Both the position numbers and the translations under genes were made by a program. A model generated the notes under the pieces. It was not told the origin of the DNA. It ran no database searches and saw nothing but the letters and a program-made list of their open reading frames with translations. 64,000 nucleotides of DNA from Macrostomum hystrix (Eukaryota > Platyhelminthes > Macrostomidae): positions 6,155,501 through 6,219,500 of the forward strand of contig CATNEN010000002.1 of NCBI GenBank assembly GCA_950097015.1, in the 5' to 3' direction. Of the stretch, positions 12,101 through 24,300 are shown one piece after another. Positions within the stretch are counted from its first letter, which is position 1; each line of letters starts with the position of its first letter.

Positions 12101-12375
12101 ACATCTAATCCAGAGAGAGACAAAGAGCCGCAGCTCACCTGGAACGCGCGGCGCAGCTCCAGTTCGCAGGTGTTTCCAGGAATTTCGCCGACAAAGACCA
12201 CACAGCTTGGCGGATTCTGCTGCGCCGACTGTTGGCCGTTGAATTTGCGCTTCCGTTCAACAGCGGCTGCTGCGGCCGCGTTGCCAACCTGCACCGGTGC
12301 ATACTGCTGCTGCATAGGCATGGCCTGCATCTGGTGCATCTGCTGCATGTGCTGCATGTGCTGCATTGACTGCAT
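9129..12375 (-). CDS. HNRNPL: hnRNP L / smooth family splicing regulator, five exons
   Basis: Exons in transcription order: 12375-12139, 11971-11648, 10703-10552, 10430-9776, 9548-9129; all phases agree, giving 595 aa. The family is nuclear RNA-binding proteins that bind CA-rich RNA and regulate splicing. There are four RRMs: RRM1 about 57-130 ([14 protein letters not shown]), RRM2 about 148-235 ([14 protein letters not shown]), RRM3 about 375-450 (the [16 protein letters not shown] motif is diagnostic of hnRNP L) and RRM4 about 495-585 (KVLYFWGCP). The conserved [14 protein letters not shown] linker precedes RRM4. The N terminus is Met/Gln-rich, and a long Gly/Ala linker separates RRM2 and RRM3. 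The first in-frame ATG is 12375; an upstream in-frame TAG supports it unless another 5' exon exists. The intron at 10704-11647 is filled by a purine-rich repeat. Confidence 0.93.
10850..11580. repeat. Purine-rich minisatellite in hnRNP L intron
   Basis: Tandem GAAAAAGAAGGGGAAGGGGA and GAGGGAGG units, about 18-20 bp. The plus strand is almost pure purine, so the pre-mRNA (minus strand) carries a pyrimidine tract of about 700 nt. The array lies in the hnRNP L intron at 10704-11647. The 385-residue open frame across it is low complexity. Confidence 0.9.
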
Positions 12376-13770
12376 GTTCAACTAATTACTCACTTCCTTG
12401 CTTTCGAATAAGAGTTAGGAATTGTTTTTAGGGGAAATTATAGTATAGAAGGCTGGAAAGAATTTGGGAAATTCCGCTTTAATCCAGACAATTTCAAAGC
12501 AAAGAAGTAAGTTCGAAACAAAGACTTTGATTGCGTTACTTTCGAGGACCTCTAAAAATTACTTTTTGAAGTGCTATTTTCAGAGGTCCGTGCAAACGAT
12601 TCGTCAAAGCGTTGACTTCTTAAGGCAGAAAAAAGAATTAAGAAACAAGACGCGAGGCCTCAGTAAAAGACAGTCTGAATCTGCAGCTATCTTTCCTAGA
12701 ATCTGCAAATTTGCTTTTCTTTGTTGAAAGCAATGAACAAGAAATAGAACAAGCAAAGTGCACAGATTTGTACAAAGACTGCTAAGTGAGACACGGGAAT
12801 TGATTTAATTCATAACAAATCACTTGTACATAGGCCGGAAAAAGATAAAGACAAAGACTGCTGTCAAGTAAGAATAAAGAGCAAATTAAGATTATTTGGA
12901 CTAGACAAACTTTCTATGAAAGAACCGATCGATAAGCAGGTTAAAATGCAGCAAAGTAAATGCAATAAAGAGTACTTTAGAATTGAATGCCATGGAATTT
13001 CAAGAACAGGCAGACACGAGGCAGCCGGACAGTTTGAAGGACAGCGGAGAGAGCTCCCGATTTCTGACGGAGAGGTCGGGAGTTCGATTCTCATCACAAG
13101 GGAATTCCTGTCCCTAAGCAAGCTGAGCTGGGGAGGGAAAGAAGTTTGGGTGCGTGTCCACGGACTAAATAGCTGTACACAGCGTTAATTTGAATACAGC
13201 AAGTAATAGCTGCGGCTGCGACACTGACTGTACGCCTGGGCTATGAGCAGTTCAATCTATACTGTAACCCCTGACACATTGTTGAACTCAGATAATGCTC
13301 CTCTTAAACCCACAGTATATTTTATCGGCCCTAGAAATCTAACAAATTAGATCTAACAATAAGAGAAACATGAAGACAAAAGACTGCATAATTAACAGAC
13401 GAACAAAGACTATAGCGGAGCACAACAAGAATTAGGACTGAAAACAAATCCAATACAAAAATGAAGTTCAACTGCGGACACTCAATCCAAGTTTAAGACC
13501 AGAGCAGTTCAGCAATAGAAAGGCCTAGAGATCTATTTAGAAGAATTGTTACTGAAGCCAGCGAAGAAGCTGAAGCTGTTAGATCGATATGATTGACAGT
13601 ACCTGGAACTGGATTGGGAAGCTCGCACCGCCATACCGCCTGCGGGAATTCTGGAAGGAAGAGTTTGAATTCGATTGACAAAGCGAATTATGTAGCATCT
13701 CCTCTGTATTCCTGACTCGACTTTCAAATATCCTCCGACTTTTTTACCTCTGTCTGAACTCCGATGCGGA
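12376..13770. other. Intergenic region hnRNP L / HEATR1, left part
   Basis: Mostly unremarkable AT-rich sequence. A degenerate SINE family 1 copy in plus orientation spans about 13035-13255: a B box-like GGGAGTTCGATTCTC near 13077, then the tail AGCTGCGGCTGCGACACTGACTG. No coding sequence is supported. Confidence 0.5.
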
Positions 13771-13774
13771 ATGG

Positions 13775-14682
13775 TCGTCTCATCTCTCCCCTGTCCCATT
13801 TCCCTTATCTTATCTCTCCCCTGTCTCATTTCCCTTATCTTATCTCTCCCCTGTCTCATTTCCCTTATCTTATCTCTCCCCTGTCTTATTTCCCTTATCT
13901 TATCTCTCCCCTGTCTCATTTCCCTTATCTTATCTCTCCCCTGTCTCATTTCCCTTATCTTATCTCTCCCCTGTCTCATTTCCCTTATCTTATCTCTCCC
14001 CTGTCTTATTTCCCTTATCTTATCTCTCCCCTGTCTCATTTCCCTTATCTTATCTCTCCCCTGTCTTATTTCCCTTATCTTATCTCTCCCCTGTCTCATT
14101 TCCCTTATCTTATCTCTCCCCTGTCTCATTTCCCTTATCTTATCTCTCCCCTGTCTTATTTCCCTTATCTTATCTCTCCCCTGTCTCATTTCCCTTATCT
14201 TATCTCTCCCCTGTCTCATTTCCCTTATCTTATCTCTCCCCTGTCTTATTTCCCTTATCTTATCTCTCCCCTGTCTCATTTCCCTTATCTTATCTCTCCC
14301 CTGTCTCATTTCCCTTATCTTATCTCTCCCCTGTCTCATTTCCCTTATCTTATCTCTCCCCTGTCTCATTTCCCTTATCTTATCTATCCCCTGTCTCATT
14401 TCCCTTATCTTATCTCTCCCCTGTCTCATTTCCCTTATCTTATCTCTCCCCTGTCTCATTTCCCTTATCTTATCTCTCCCCTGTCTCATTTCCCTTATCT
14501 TATCTCTCCCCTGTCTTATTTCCCTTATCTTATCTCTCCCCTGTCTCATTTCCCTTATCTTATCTCTCCCCTGTCTCATTTCCCTTATCTCATATCTTCC
14601 CTGTCACATCTCACTTATCTCATCTCTTCCCTGTCTCATCTACCTTATCTCATCTCTTCCCTGTCTCATCTTACTTATTTTC
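13775..14682. repeat. 30-bp minisatellite array
   Basis: Roughly 30 head-to-tail units of CTCATTTCCCTTATCTTATC + TCTCCCCTGT. They are extremely homogeneous, differing mostly at one C/T position. The period is a multiple of three, so all frames lacking a stop stay open for more than 300 codons on both strands. These are not genes. Confidence 0.95.
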
Positions 14683-15358
14683 TCTCTCTTTAGTCTGCCT
14701 TTACTTCTCCCTGTTTCTGAATTTCAGAATAAAAAAGAACAATGACCAACAACAAAGACAAAAGAATAAAGTCCAGACAAAATGCTTTTATTTTCACAAT
14801 CAGTCAACAGTCATTAAATAGTCCAACAGGTAACGAGGGTACAACAGTTCACGATAGCAGTACCGGAGCACAATGAGTTGAAAGTGTTTAATCGCATGCA
14901 TATCGATTAGGAAGTAACAAAAATGCCAATTAAGCACAATAACTGCCTTCAATAACTATGATTTTACCAATCAGAGAATTTCGAAGAAGAATAAGTCAAA
15001 CACCACTTTCATAACCAGCGACTCAAACTTAAGATTGCCGTTGTTCGTATCAGTTGTTGTATTTATCTAACAGTTTTTTTCATTGTCTAACAGGTTTTGT
15101 GTCCTTGCGCAATACACTTTACCCAACTGCAACCAGCTGTAACTGTAACCAGCGTCAGGTAGGGTTGTGCCAACGGCTGTACATAGGGCCTGTACTTTAT
15201 ATATATTATTCTATTCTATTCTGCAGATGTTGTATTCCAGTGGTTAGAAGGTCGGGAGTTCGAATCCCGACTCCACTGGAACAATTTTTCCCATTTAGCA
15301 ACCACTTCCCTGCACCCTGCAGCCCGAATCCCTGCACCTTGCTGGTCTTCGCATCAGC
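14683..15358. other. HEATR1 3' flank with SINE family 1 fragments
   Basis: A plus-oriented SINE tail (TTTGTGTCCTTGCGCAATAC...) spans about 15095-15200. A tRNA-like head with B box GGAGTTCGAATCCC spans 15232-15285. The head lies 75 bp past the HEATR1 stop codon and may be inside its 3'UTR. No other gene is seen. Confidence 0.55.
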
Positions 15359-18300
15359 CTACAAGTCCAAGGAGCCGACCGCCCGCCGTTCGATCTCGGT
15401 CAGCAGCCGCTGAGCCAGGCGCTCCACCTCCTCGGAGTCGTCTTCGGCCAGCTCGGCCAGGGCTGGCACGCAGTCGGCTGCGACGCTGTCGATAAAATCA
15501 TCACCGAGGCAGTCCAAAAGGCGTTGAATCGCCTGCAGGGACGTCAGCCGGACAGTCCTGGAGTTGGCGTGACGGCAGCCGCGGTCGCAGAGCCGTCTGA
15601 TCAGCGGCTTCAGGAGAGCCTCGTCACCGGAAGCTGCCTGAGCGTAGGCGACCAGGCAGGGCAGCAGGTGCTTTGCCGGATCCGCCGATGCCACCAGGCG
15701 GTCAACCAGCAGGGAGCCCAGGCTGTCCATCAGGTCCAGGCTCAGGCTGGAGGCGGCAGCCGGGAACAGCGCCTCCAGGTAGGCCAGCAGCCATCGGGCT
15801 AGTCGACGCTGTTGAGCTGATCCACCGCTAGAGCCGACATCAGATTCAAGACTGAGCAGTGCAGCTGCGTGCTGGGGAGCGTCCAGCTCGAAGAGCAGGC
15901 CGGGCAGGCCGGGCACCGCCGGCGCTGTCAGGGCCTTCGCTAGCAGACGGTGGTAGGCGGCTTCGCGAGTGGCGTTGTCCGAGGACCAGTCCTGGAGGAG
16001 GTGCGGGTTAGTGGAAGGGTTGGTATGATCGACTTTCTAGCAATGAGAATAGAATATCACATTACCAACAATGAGAATAGAGTATCCCATTCCAACAATG
16101 ACAATAGAATATCCCATGGCAAACAATGAGAATAGAATATCCCATTCCTAACAATGACAATATAATATCCCATTGCAAACAATGAGAATAGAATATCCCA
16201 TTCTCAACAAAGAGAGCATAAGATTTCCTTTACTCTAAGACTCACCTGCAAACTCTGTAGCAGCATCGCCCTGCTAGCAGGAGGCAGCGGGATGAGACAG
16301 GCTCCCAGCTGTGCCACCAGGCGGCTCTGAGCTTTCTCGTCCTGCTCATCGTCACCTTCCAGATCCTCATCGTCTCCCGAATCCGAATCCGCATTGTCGT
16401 TGTCCGAATCGTGCTCAAATACCGAGTCCAGCAGGCGGCCGAACAGGTCTGCCAGTTCAGCTTCGTAGTCGGCCAGGGACTCACCACCTTCAGCCAGCTC
16501 GTCGTCATCGTCCTCGTCGGTGTCATTGTTGTATTTATCAGCCGAGCTGGTCAAGACTGTCGTCTCGAGGTTGAGTCGCAACAGTCGGGCCCACTGCTCC
16601 GCTGGTTGCCATGGTCGATGCTTGTTGCCAAGCGACTGCAGCTGGCTTAGGCATCTCTGCATAGTTGGCAACAGCTGCGAAGGATGAATGCCGCGCGCCA
16701 CTGTGCTCAGCACGATGCGCAGCTTCGGCTTTAGCTGCGAGTCAGAGGCTGGAAATGAGCGAGCGAGGGGGAAATTGCTGATCGCGACTTATAACAAATG
16801 GCGGCCAATAGTCACGGGGTAATTGAACGATGATGTCCTTGTCTATGACTGTCTACTCGGCAACTGAACTGTAACCGGTGACACCGATGATATAACAGGT
16901 GATCTAACAGGTTAAATGTAATTGTCTAACAGGTGACACCCGAATCTCTAACAGGTGAAGGCCGTATCTCTAACAGGTGAAGGCCGTATCTCTAACAGGT
17001 GAAGGCCGTATCTCTAACAGGTGAAGGGCGTATCTCTAACAGGTGAAGGCCGTATATCTAACAGGTGAAGGCCGTATCTCTAACACGTGAAGGACGTATC
17101 TTAAACGCATGTGAAGGCCGTATCTCTAACAGGTGAGACCCGTGTCATAAACTGCTGAAATCTGTATCTAATAACAGGTGAAATCCGAGTCTTCTACACA
17201 CACAGATACTGTACACAGGCATACGCTCACGCAGGTGTGTACATCTGCCCCGACTTTCTCATTGTCAGGCAGTGTACACTTTCACTGTGCTTTGGAGGTG
17301 GCCCTCAAGGGCGTAAATTGCACGACAAGCCCCCAAGCCTTGTCTCCGCGGCCGCAAATGTGGCCTCGCCGCGGAATCGAGCTCAGGGTCCTTGGTGCGA
17401 GAGGCTAACGAGTTAACCGCTCTGCCATCTAATTTAATTTTAGTGAGAGGAGCATGTCTATCAGAAAGACGAACTCTAATTGAACTCACTCAACATCAGG
17501 TCGATGGTGACAGGCAGCAGCTCAGCCAAGTATGGCACCATCAGGTCCACCATGGAGACGCAGCACTGCTGGAGGAAGGCAAACGAGGCCAGCAGGACAA
17601 CAGTGGGAGTTTGCGATTGCCGCTGCAGACACGGCAGCAGGCGGGGCATTAGCCTAGCAACTAACGGCAGAGACTCGATGCCGAGCTGTTTGACAGCTTC
17701 AGCAAAGACAAGCAGTGCGCAACCGAACGATTCCCAGCTGCTGCTGCTGTTGCTGTTGCTGTCAGCAGCGCCGACCGCACACTCAGCGGCAGAGGCGGGA
17801 GAGACGGTGTTTGGCATACAGCAGGCATCGGAGCTCGCAACGCCAAGGCAGAAGTTCATAACCAGCTTGGGCTCTGATTGGCCGAGCAGGCGGACCAGCT
17901 CGCGGCCGCAGATCAGGGCCACCTGCACAATGGGACAGAGTGAGGAATTTAACAGACGCAGAAAATCTGCCGAGTTCGGCTGATTCCCACATGGAATCGA
18001 ACGAAAACAATATCGATGAGCAAATAGGACTCACCTGGCTACCCGACCAATTCTTCTCAACACCTGCCAGACAATCTAGCAGAGACTGTTTGAGCACGGG
18101 CAGGGCAGCCGATCTGTCCAGGCCAGTCAGCTTGCTGAGCATCAAGTCGAGAGCCTTCCGCCTCACCGCCAGCTCCTGTCTGGCCAGCAGGCCGCAGACC
18201 ACGCGCAAAAATTGAGCACCCGGAACCGCCTGCTCGGCCCGCTCGATGGTGCGAACGCACAGAGCCGCCAGGTGGCGCTGCTGCTGCTGCTGCTGAGCAC

Positions 18301-21300
18301 TCGTAGCCCACAAAAGTACATTCACAAGAGCGCCCAGTAGCTGCGTCATAGCAGTAGCCGTCTGATCGGCCCGATCCGTTGAGCTGGCATCAGCTATGGC
18401 GGAGAGGAGGTCCCGCCGGCCCAGATGAGCGGCGATGAGGGCCAGGCCGGCTTCCAGCTGTCCGGGCACGTCGGCAGCCGCAGCAGGCAGCAGGACGGCT
18501 TCGGCTTCGTCGTCAAGCTCGTCGAAGCCGAAATAGTCGTCGGCGCCGAGCTCATCCTCCAGCTGATCGTGCTTCTCCAACTCTAGAAATGAAATGGCAG
18601 CGGCTGCGGCTGCGGCAGCAGCGGCTGACGGGTCGATGCGCCGCAGCAGGTAGCGCAGCTGTCCGGCGCAGGCCAGCAGTTGCTCATGCGCAGGAAAGGC
18701 AGCCAGCACGCTGGAGCCCAGGCTGTCGAATGCCGCGCCGGAGACTGCGGGAGCGTCCGGCTCAGACAGCGACACCGACTCCGACAGGCGTCGACGACGA
18801 ATCGGCGGTTGCTTGGAGTCCGCATCCTCGGCAGGATTCGGATCCGTGGCGCCGTTGTCAGCCGCATCGGGAGCTGCCAGCTGCTGATGACGCCGCTTGG
18901 CTCGGCGATACTGCAGAGTCCTGCAGCGCCGGTTGAGCAGCAGTAGAAGGGCCCACAGATGGCATCCGGGACCCACCGCCGTCACTAGCTGGGCGAAGAT
19001 CTCCGGGCGTCTACTAGGCGACATGACCTCATAGGCCACGAGCAGCTGAACCAGCAGCGGCACGCCAGACGGATTGCATCTGAAAGGGTGAAGCAAATGG
19101 GGAGAGTGAGGTAGGCTAACCGCAGAACCGCAGTGTGAAAGGGAATAGCTATATTAACTGGGAACAAAAATGAGTTACTAAGGAATTTAAGAAACAGATG
19201 TAAACAACTGAAGTCTGATTAAATTAATAGAAGGAGCTGAAGCCTGAATGAACTGATGGGGACAGCTGAAGCCCTGAAGGAACTGATAGGAAGAGCTGAA
19301 GCCTTGAATAAACTGATGGGAACAGCTGAAGCCCTGAAGGAACTGATAGGAAGAGCTGAAGCCCTGAATGAACTGATGGGAACAGCTGAAGCTCTGAAGG
19401 AACTGATAGGAAGAGCTGAAGCCCTGAATGAACTGATGGGAACAGCTGAAGCCCTGAAGGAACTGGTGGGAACAGCTGAAGCCATGAATAAACTGATGGG
19501 AACAGCTGAAGCCTTGAATAAACTGATGGGAACAGCTGAAGCCCTGAAGGAACTGATAGGAAGAGCTGAAGCCCTGAATGAACTGATGGGAACAGCTGAA
19601 GCCCTGAAGGAACTGGTGGGAACAGCTGAAGCCCTGAATGAACTGATGGGAACAGATGAAGCCCTGAATGAACTGAAGGGAACAGTTGAAGCCCTGAAGG
19701 AACTGATAGGAGCATCCAAAAGAGCAGAAGATTTCTCACTTGGCGTAGGCGGGCAGCACGGAGCCCACCAAGCCCAGCCAGAGCTCCTCGCTGTGCCGAT
19801 CAGCGCGGCCAAAGAAGCCGCCACCGGCTAGGAAGTCGAGCAGGCCGCGACAGCAGGCTGCGGCGCTGGCAGGAGCCAGACGGCACAGTCGGCACAGAAG
19901 GCCCACAGCGGCGTACTGGCACTGCCGATCGCTGATGGATCTGGCGCAGTCAAGCACCGCCTGCAGCGGAATGAGATCGGCCAGGCCGCTGACTTTGCCA
20001 TCGGCATCCGGGGTGCGCTGGGCAGCCCTGTCCGTTGCCACCAGACACAGACCGATGTCGGACACGATGACGGAGGCTGCGGCTGCCGAGGTCTGGCGAA
20101 GCTGATCCTGATCGTGATCGTCGGTTGAATTCGGCAGGGATTCTTCTGTCAGCTGAATGCTGATGCGGAAATGCGCCTGCACCAAACTGAACGGAAGGAT
20201 GACATATTAGATTTTAGCATTTCTAAAAGTACGAAGTGCAATTGCAGTAAAATTAAAATGACATAAGTTTGTGCTGTGCTGACTACTTTAAGTAGCAGCA
20301 TCACAAATTAATTTATCCTTCATAAATCCAAGCAGTCTCACATTTGCAGCACCTCCAACAGTCGGATCACCAGTTGAAGGCCGCCGTCCAGTTGGTCTGA
20401 CCGGCCATCGCAGCCCACCAGACGGAGGAGCAGCCGAGCCTGACGCCTGTCAGCTTCGGGCATGTCGGCATAGACATTGCCCTGCTGGGAGATGCTTTTG
20501 CGCCTAGACAGGTGATAATTGAAAATTAGGTAAGACGGCTGAGGAAAGGTCAGACAGTGTGAGGGTCAGACAGGTGATTATTTAGACAGGGTGAGGGAGG
20601 GTCAGACAGTGTGAGGGAGGGTCAGACAGGGTGAGGGAGGGTCAGACAGGGTGAGGGAGGGTCAGACAGGGTGAGGGAGGGTCAGACAGGGTGAGGGAGG
20701 GTCAGACAGGGTGGGGGAGGGTCAGACAGGGTGGGGGAGGGTCAGACAGGTTGAGTATGACAGATAGGGATGAGCAATGATCAATGGCACTCACTTGGCA
20801 GACAGGTTCTGTATGGAAGCCCTGGTGGGCACTAGGCCAAACAGATTGGCCATGGCATCCAAATAGACGACAGTCTCCACATTGTAGCCGGAGGCGATGG
20901 TCAGCACATCCGAATCTTCTGTCAGCGGAGTCGAACCCAGGCCCTCAGTTAGATAGACCAGTTTCATTGGCTTGCTTAGTCGATTGAACACTGCCGGAGT
21001 CACCTTGAATAGTAAGAGAAAGCAGCAAAATATAAATGTAAACCACGCTAGACCGCTCCGCCACTCACCCCCACTCACGTCAGTGCTCACATCCCCCTGC
21101 GGTTATTGTTATTGAATCCATGGGTTGGAAAAAGGCCTATCGGCGCTAACCTTCATAGCAACGGCCTTAGCAACGCTGGAGTCAGATAGCCGGATCGCTT
21201 GCAGCAGCAATCGAGCGCCTGTCTCGGCTGCTTTGTCGTCTCCGGCGCCACCGCCGCCAACCAGACTGGCCAGCTGAGCCTCTGGCAGAAAGTCCAGCTG

Positions 21301-24300
21301 ACCCAGCAGGCACTGGCGCTGGATGGGTGTCAACGGGCCGACCAGACCGCCGACTAGTTCAGCCATAGACATAAACACAAGGCGGGAGCAGAAGGGCGCC
21401 AGCTGCTGCCGCATCACCCACAGCCGGTCGTGCTCGATGGCCTTGGAATCGGTCAGGACAGCCTCGGCTGTGTCCCAGACCAGCGCATCCTCTTCTGACT
21501 CATCCGATGGACCGGAATCGGCGCTGTCTGCGGGCCGAGCGGCTGTTAGAAAATTGCGCAATGCCGACAGAGACTGGCGACGAATAGACTGCACTGGAGA
21601 GGCCAGCAAGCGTATTAGGGATCCAACGACTAGCAGAGAGGATACTGGAGCCTCCGCCGCCTGCTTGGGATTTAAGAATCAGATGAAATAGGGATCAGCA
21701 AACTCCGGTCCGCGGACCAGATGCGGCCCTAGAAGCTCCTAAATCCGGCCCGTTGCCCCTACCGACAACTACATTTTCCTGTTTTATCTTTCCCCTGTCT
21801 TGTCTCTCCCGTGTCTTATCTCTCCTGTGTCTAATCTCTCCTGTGTCTAATCTCTCCTGTGTCTAATCTCTCCCGTGTCTCATCTCTCCCGTGTCCCATC
21901 TCTCCCGAGTCTCATCACTCCTGTGTCTCATCACTCCTGTGTCTCATCACTCCTGTGTCTTATCTCTCCCGTGTCTCATCTCTCCTGTGTCTAATCTCTC
22001 CTGTGTCTCATCTCTCCCGTATCCCATCTCTCTCCCGAGTCTCATCACTCCTGTGTCTTATCTCTCCTGTGTCTAATCTCTCCTGTGTCTAATCTCTCCT
22101 GTGTCTTATCTCTCCCGTGTCTCATCTCTCCCGAGTCTCATCACTCCTGTGTCTCATCACTCCTGTGTCTCATCTTCGTGTGTCTCATCTCTCCCGAGTC
22201 TCATCACTCCTGTGTCTCATCTCTCCCGTGTCCCATCTCTCCCGTGTCTCATCTTTCCCGTGTCCCATCTCTCTCGTGTCTCATCACTCCTGTGTCTCAT
22301 CTTTCCCGTGTCCCATCTCTCCCGTGTCCCATCTCTCCCGTATCTCATCTCTCCCGTGTCCCATCTCTCCTGTGTCTCATATCTCTTGTGTCTCATCCCT
22401 CCGCTGTCTCATCTCTACCCTGTGTAATCTCTCCCGTGTCCCATTTAACCCGTGTCTCATTAGGTTTTCTCTTTGGCCCGCAAGCTAATGAGTTTGCCGA
22501 ACCCTGCGACAAATTTAACAGGAATAATTGAAAAAACAGGACCATGTACAATGCCTACAGCACTGCTTACCTCAGCTTTCTGTTCTTCCTGTATCTGCAC
22601 GTCGTTGCCAACTTCAGAGGCGGAGGATGACTTTGATGCCGCCGCCGACGCAGGCTGCACAGGCAACTCAAGCAGCTTGATGAACTCAGCCTCAGCTGCA
22701 AGTTGAGCAGCAGATTTCTCTTCAATAACAGCTTTCACACTGCGCTTGTTGGCCTTGGCTGTCGACTGTTTTGCATTGTCCTCTTCCATTGGCTCCACCG
22801 TGGCTGTGTCAATGTCGACAGTCTTGCCTTCTTGAACCGTCGCCTGGTCGTCGAACATAATATCGACAGTCTCGGTGCTGCGACACACAATCTCAGGGAA
22901 GTCATTTAAGACCTCTGAATTGCAGTCGGCGCATGCGGCCAGAAATGTTTCAGTGAATTCGTCTGGCAGCTTGCACTTTTGTGTCTTGCATAGCAGCGCT
23001 ATGAGTAGGCACACCTGAGCTGGGTCGCGCTTGTAGGATGACTGCGTAAGGTGAGGATGGAGACGAAATGGATTAGCCCCCACTGCCGCGAGGCCACATT
23101 AATTGTGGTTAAGAGCAAGTTGTCCAGGTAACACCCAGGAGCGCCAACCACCAAGGTACACAGAGTGCAGTATGTGCACATGTGTGTGCTCAGGAGTCAG
23201 CGGAATGAACAGAATAACAGTCTGATTTATAAGCACCGACTTGAGATTATCCAGGAACTGGAAGACGATCACCGACTTGGGATTATCAAGGGACTGGAAG
23301 ATGATCACCGACTTGGGATTATCTAGGAACTGGAAGATGATCACCGACTTTGGATTATCAAGGAACTGGTAGATGATAATCGACTTGGGGTTATCAAGGG
23401 ACTGGTAGATGATCACCGACTTGGGATTATCTAGGAACTGGTAGATGATCACCGACTTTGGATTATCAAGGAACTGGTAGATGATAATCGACTTGGGGTT
23501 ATCAAGGGACTGGTAGATGATCACCGACTTGGGATTATCTAGGAACTGGTAGATGATCAACGACTTGGGATTATCTAGGAACTGGTAGATGATCAACGAC
23601 TTGGGATTATCTAGGAACTGGAAGATGATCACCGACTTTGGATTATCAAGGAACTGGTAGATGATAATCGACTTGGGGTTATCAAGGGACTGGTAGATGA
23701 TCACCGACTTGGGATTATCTAGGAACTGGTAGATGATCAACGACTTGGAATTATCTAGCAACTGGTAGATGATCAACGACTTGGAATTATCTAGGAACTG
23801 GAAGATGATCACCGACTTTGGATTATCTAGGAACTGGTAGATGATCAACGACTTAGGATTATCTTGGAACTGGATGATGATAATCGACTTGGGATTATCT
23901 AGGAACTGTTTGATGACTATCTGTTTGGGATTATCTAGGAACTGGTAGACGATCACCGATTTGGGATTATCTAGGTACTGGTTGATGACTATCTGTTTGG
24001 GATTATCGAGCGCGTACAGTTACGACGATCGACATCCGATCATCAATATTTATGACCACTGATTATTATTACCAAGTGGTGATCCTGAATGACATTTTTT
24101 TCGATACAAATTCATCAGTGCTTTGTTTAAGACACGAGACTTACCTTCAGCAGCCGCTTAATCCACATGTGCAGCACTGGGCCGTTCAGCCTGTGTTTAA
24201 CAGCCAGCAGTTGCACAATCTGATAAGCCGAGTGTCGATAGCAGTCAGAAGCTGACCGCATGCCCTTCAGCAGGTAGAAGTTCAGGCAGTTGACGCATTT

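Noticed and set aside
13533-14745. Long open frames of more than 300 codons on both strands
   Set aside because: They arise from a homogeneous 30-bp repeat lacking stops; there is no gene context.
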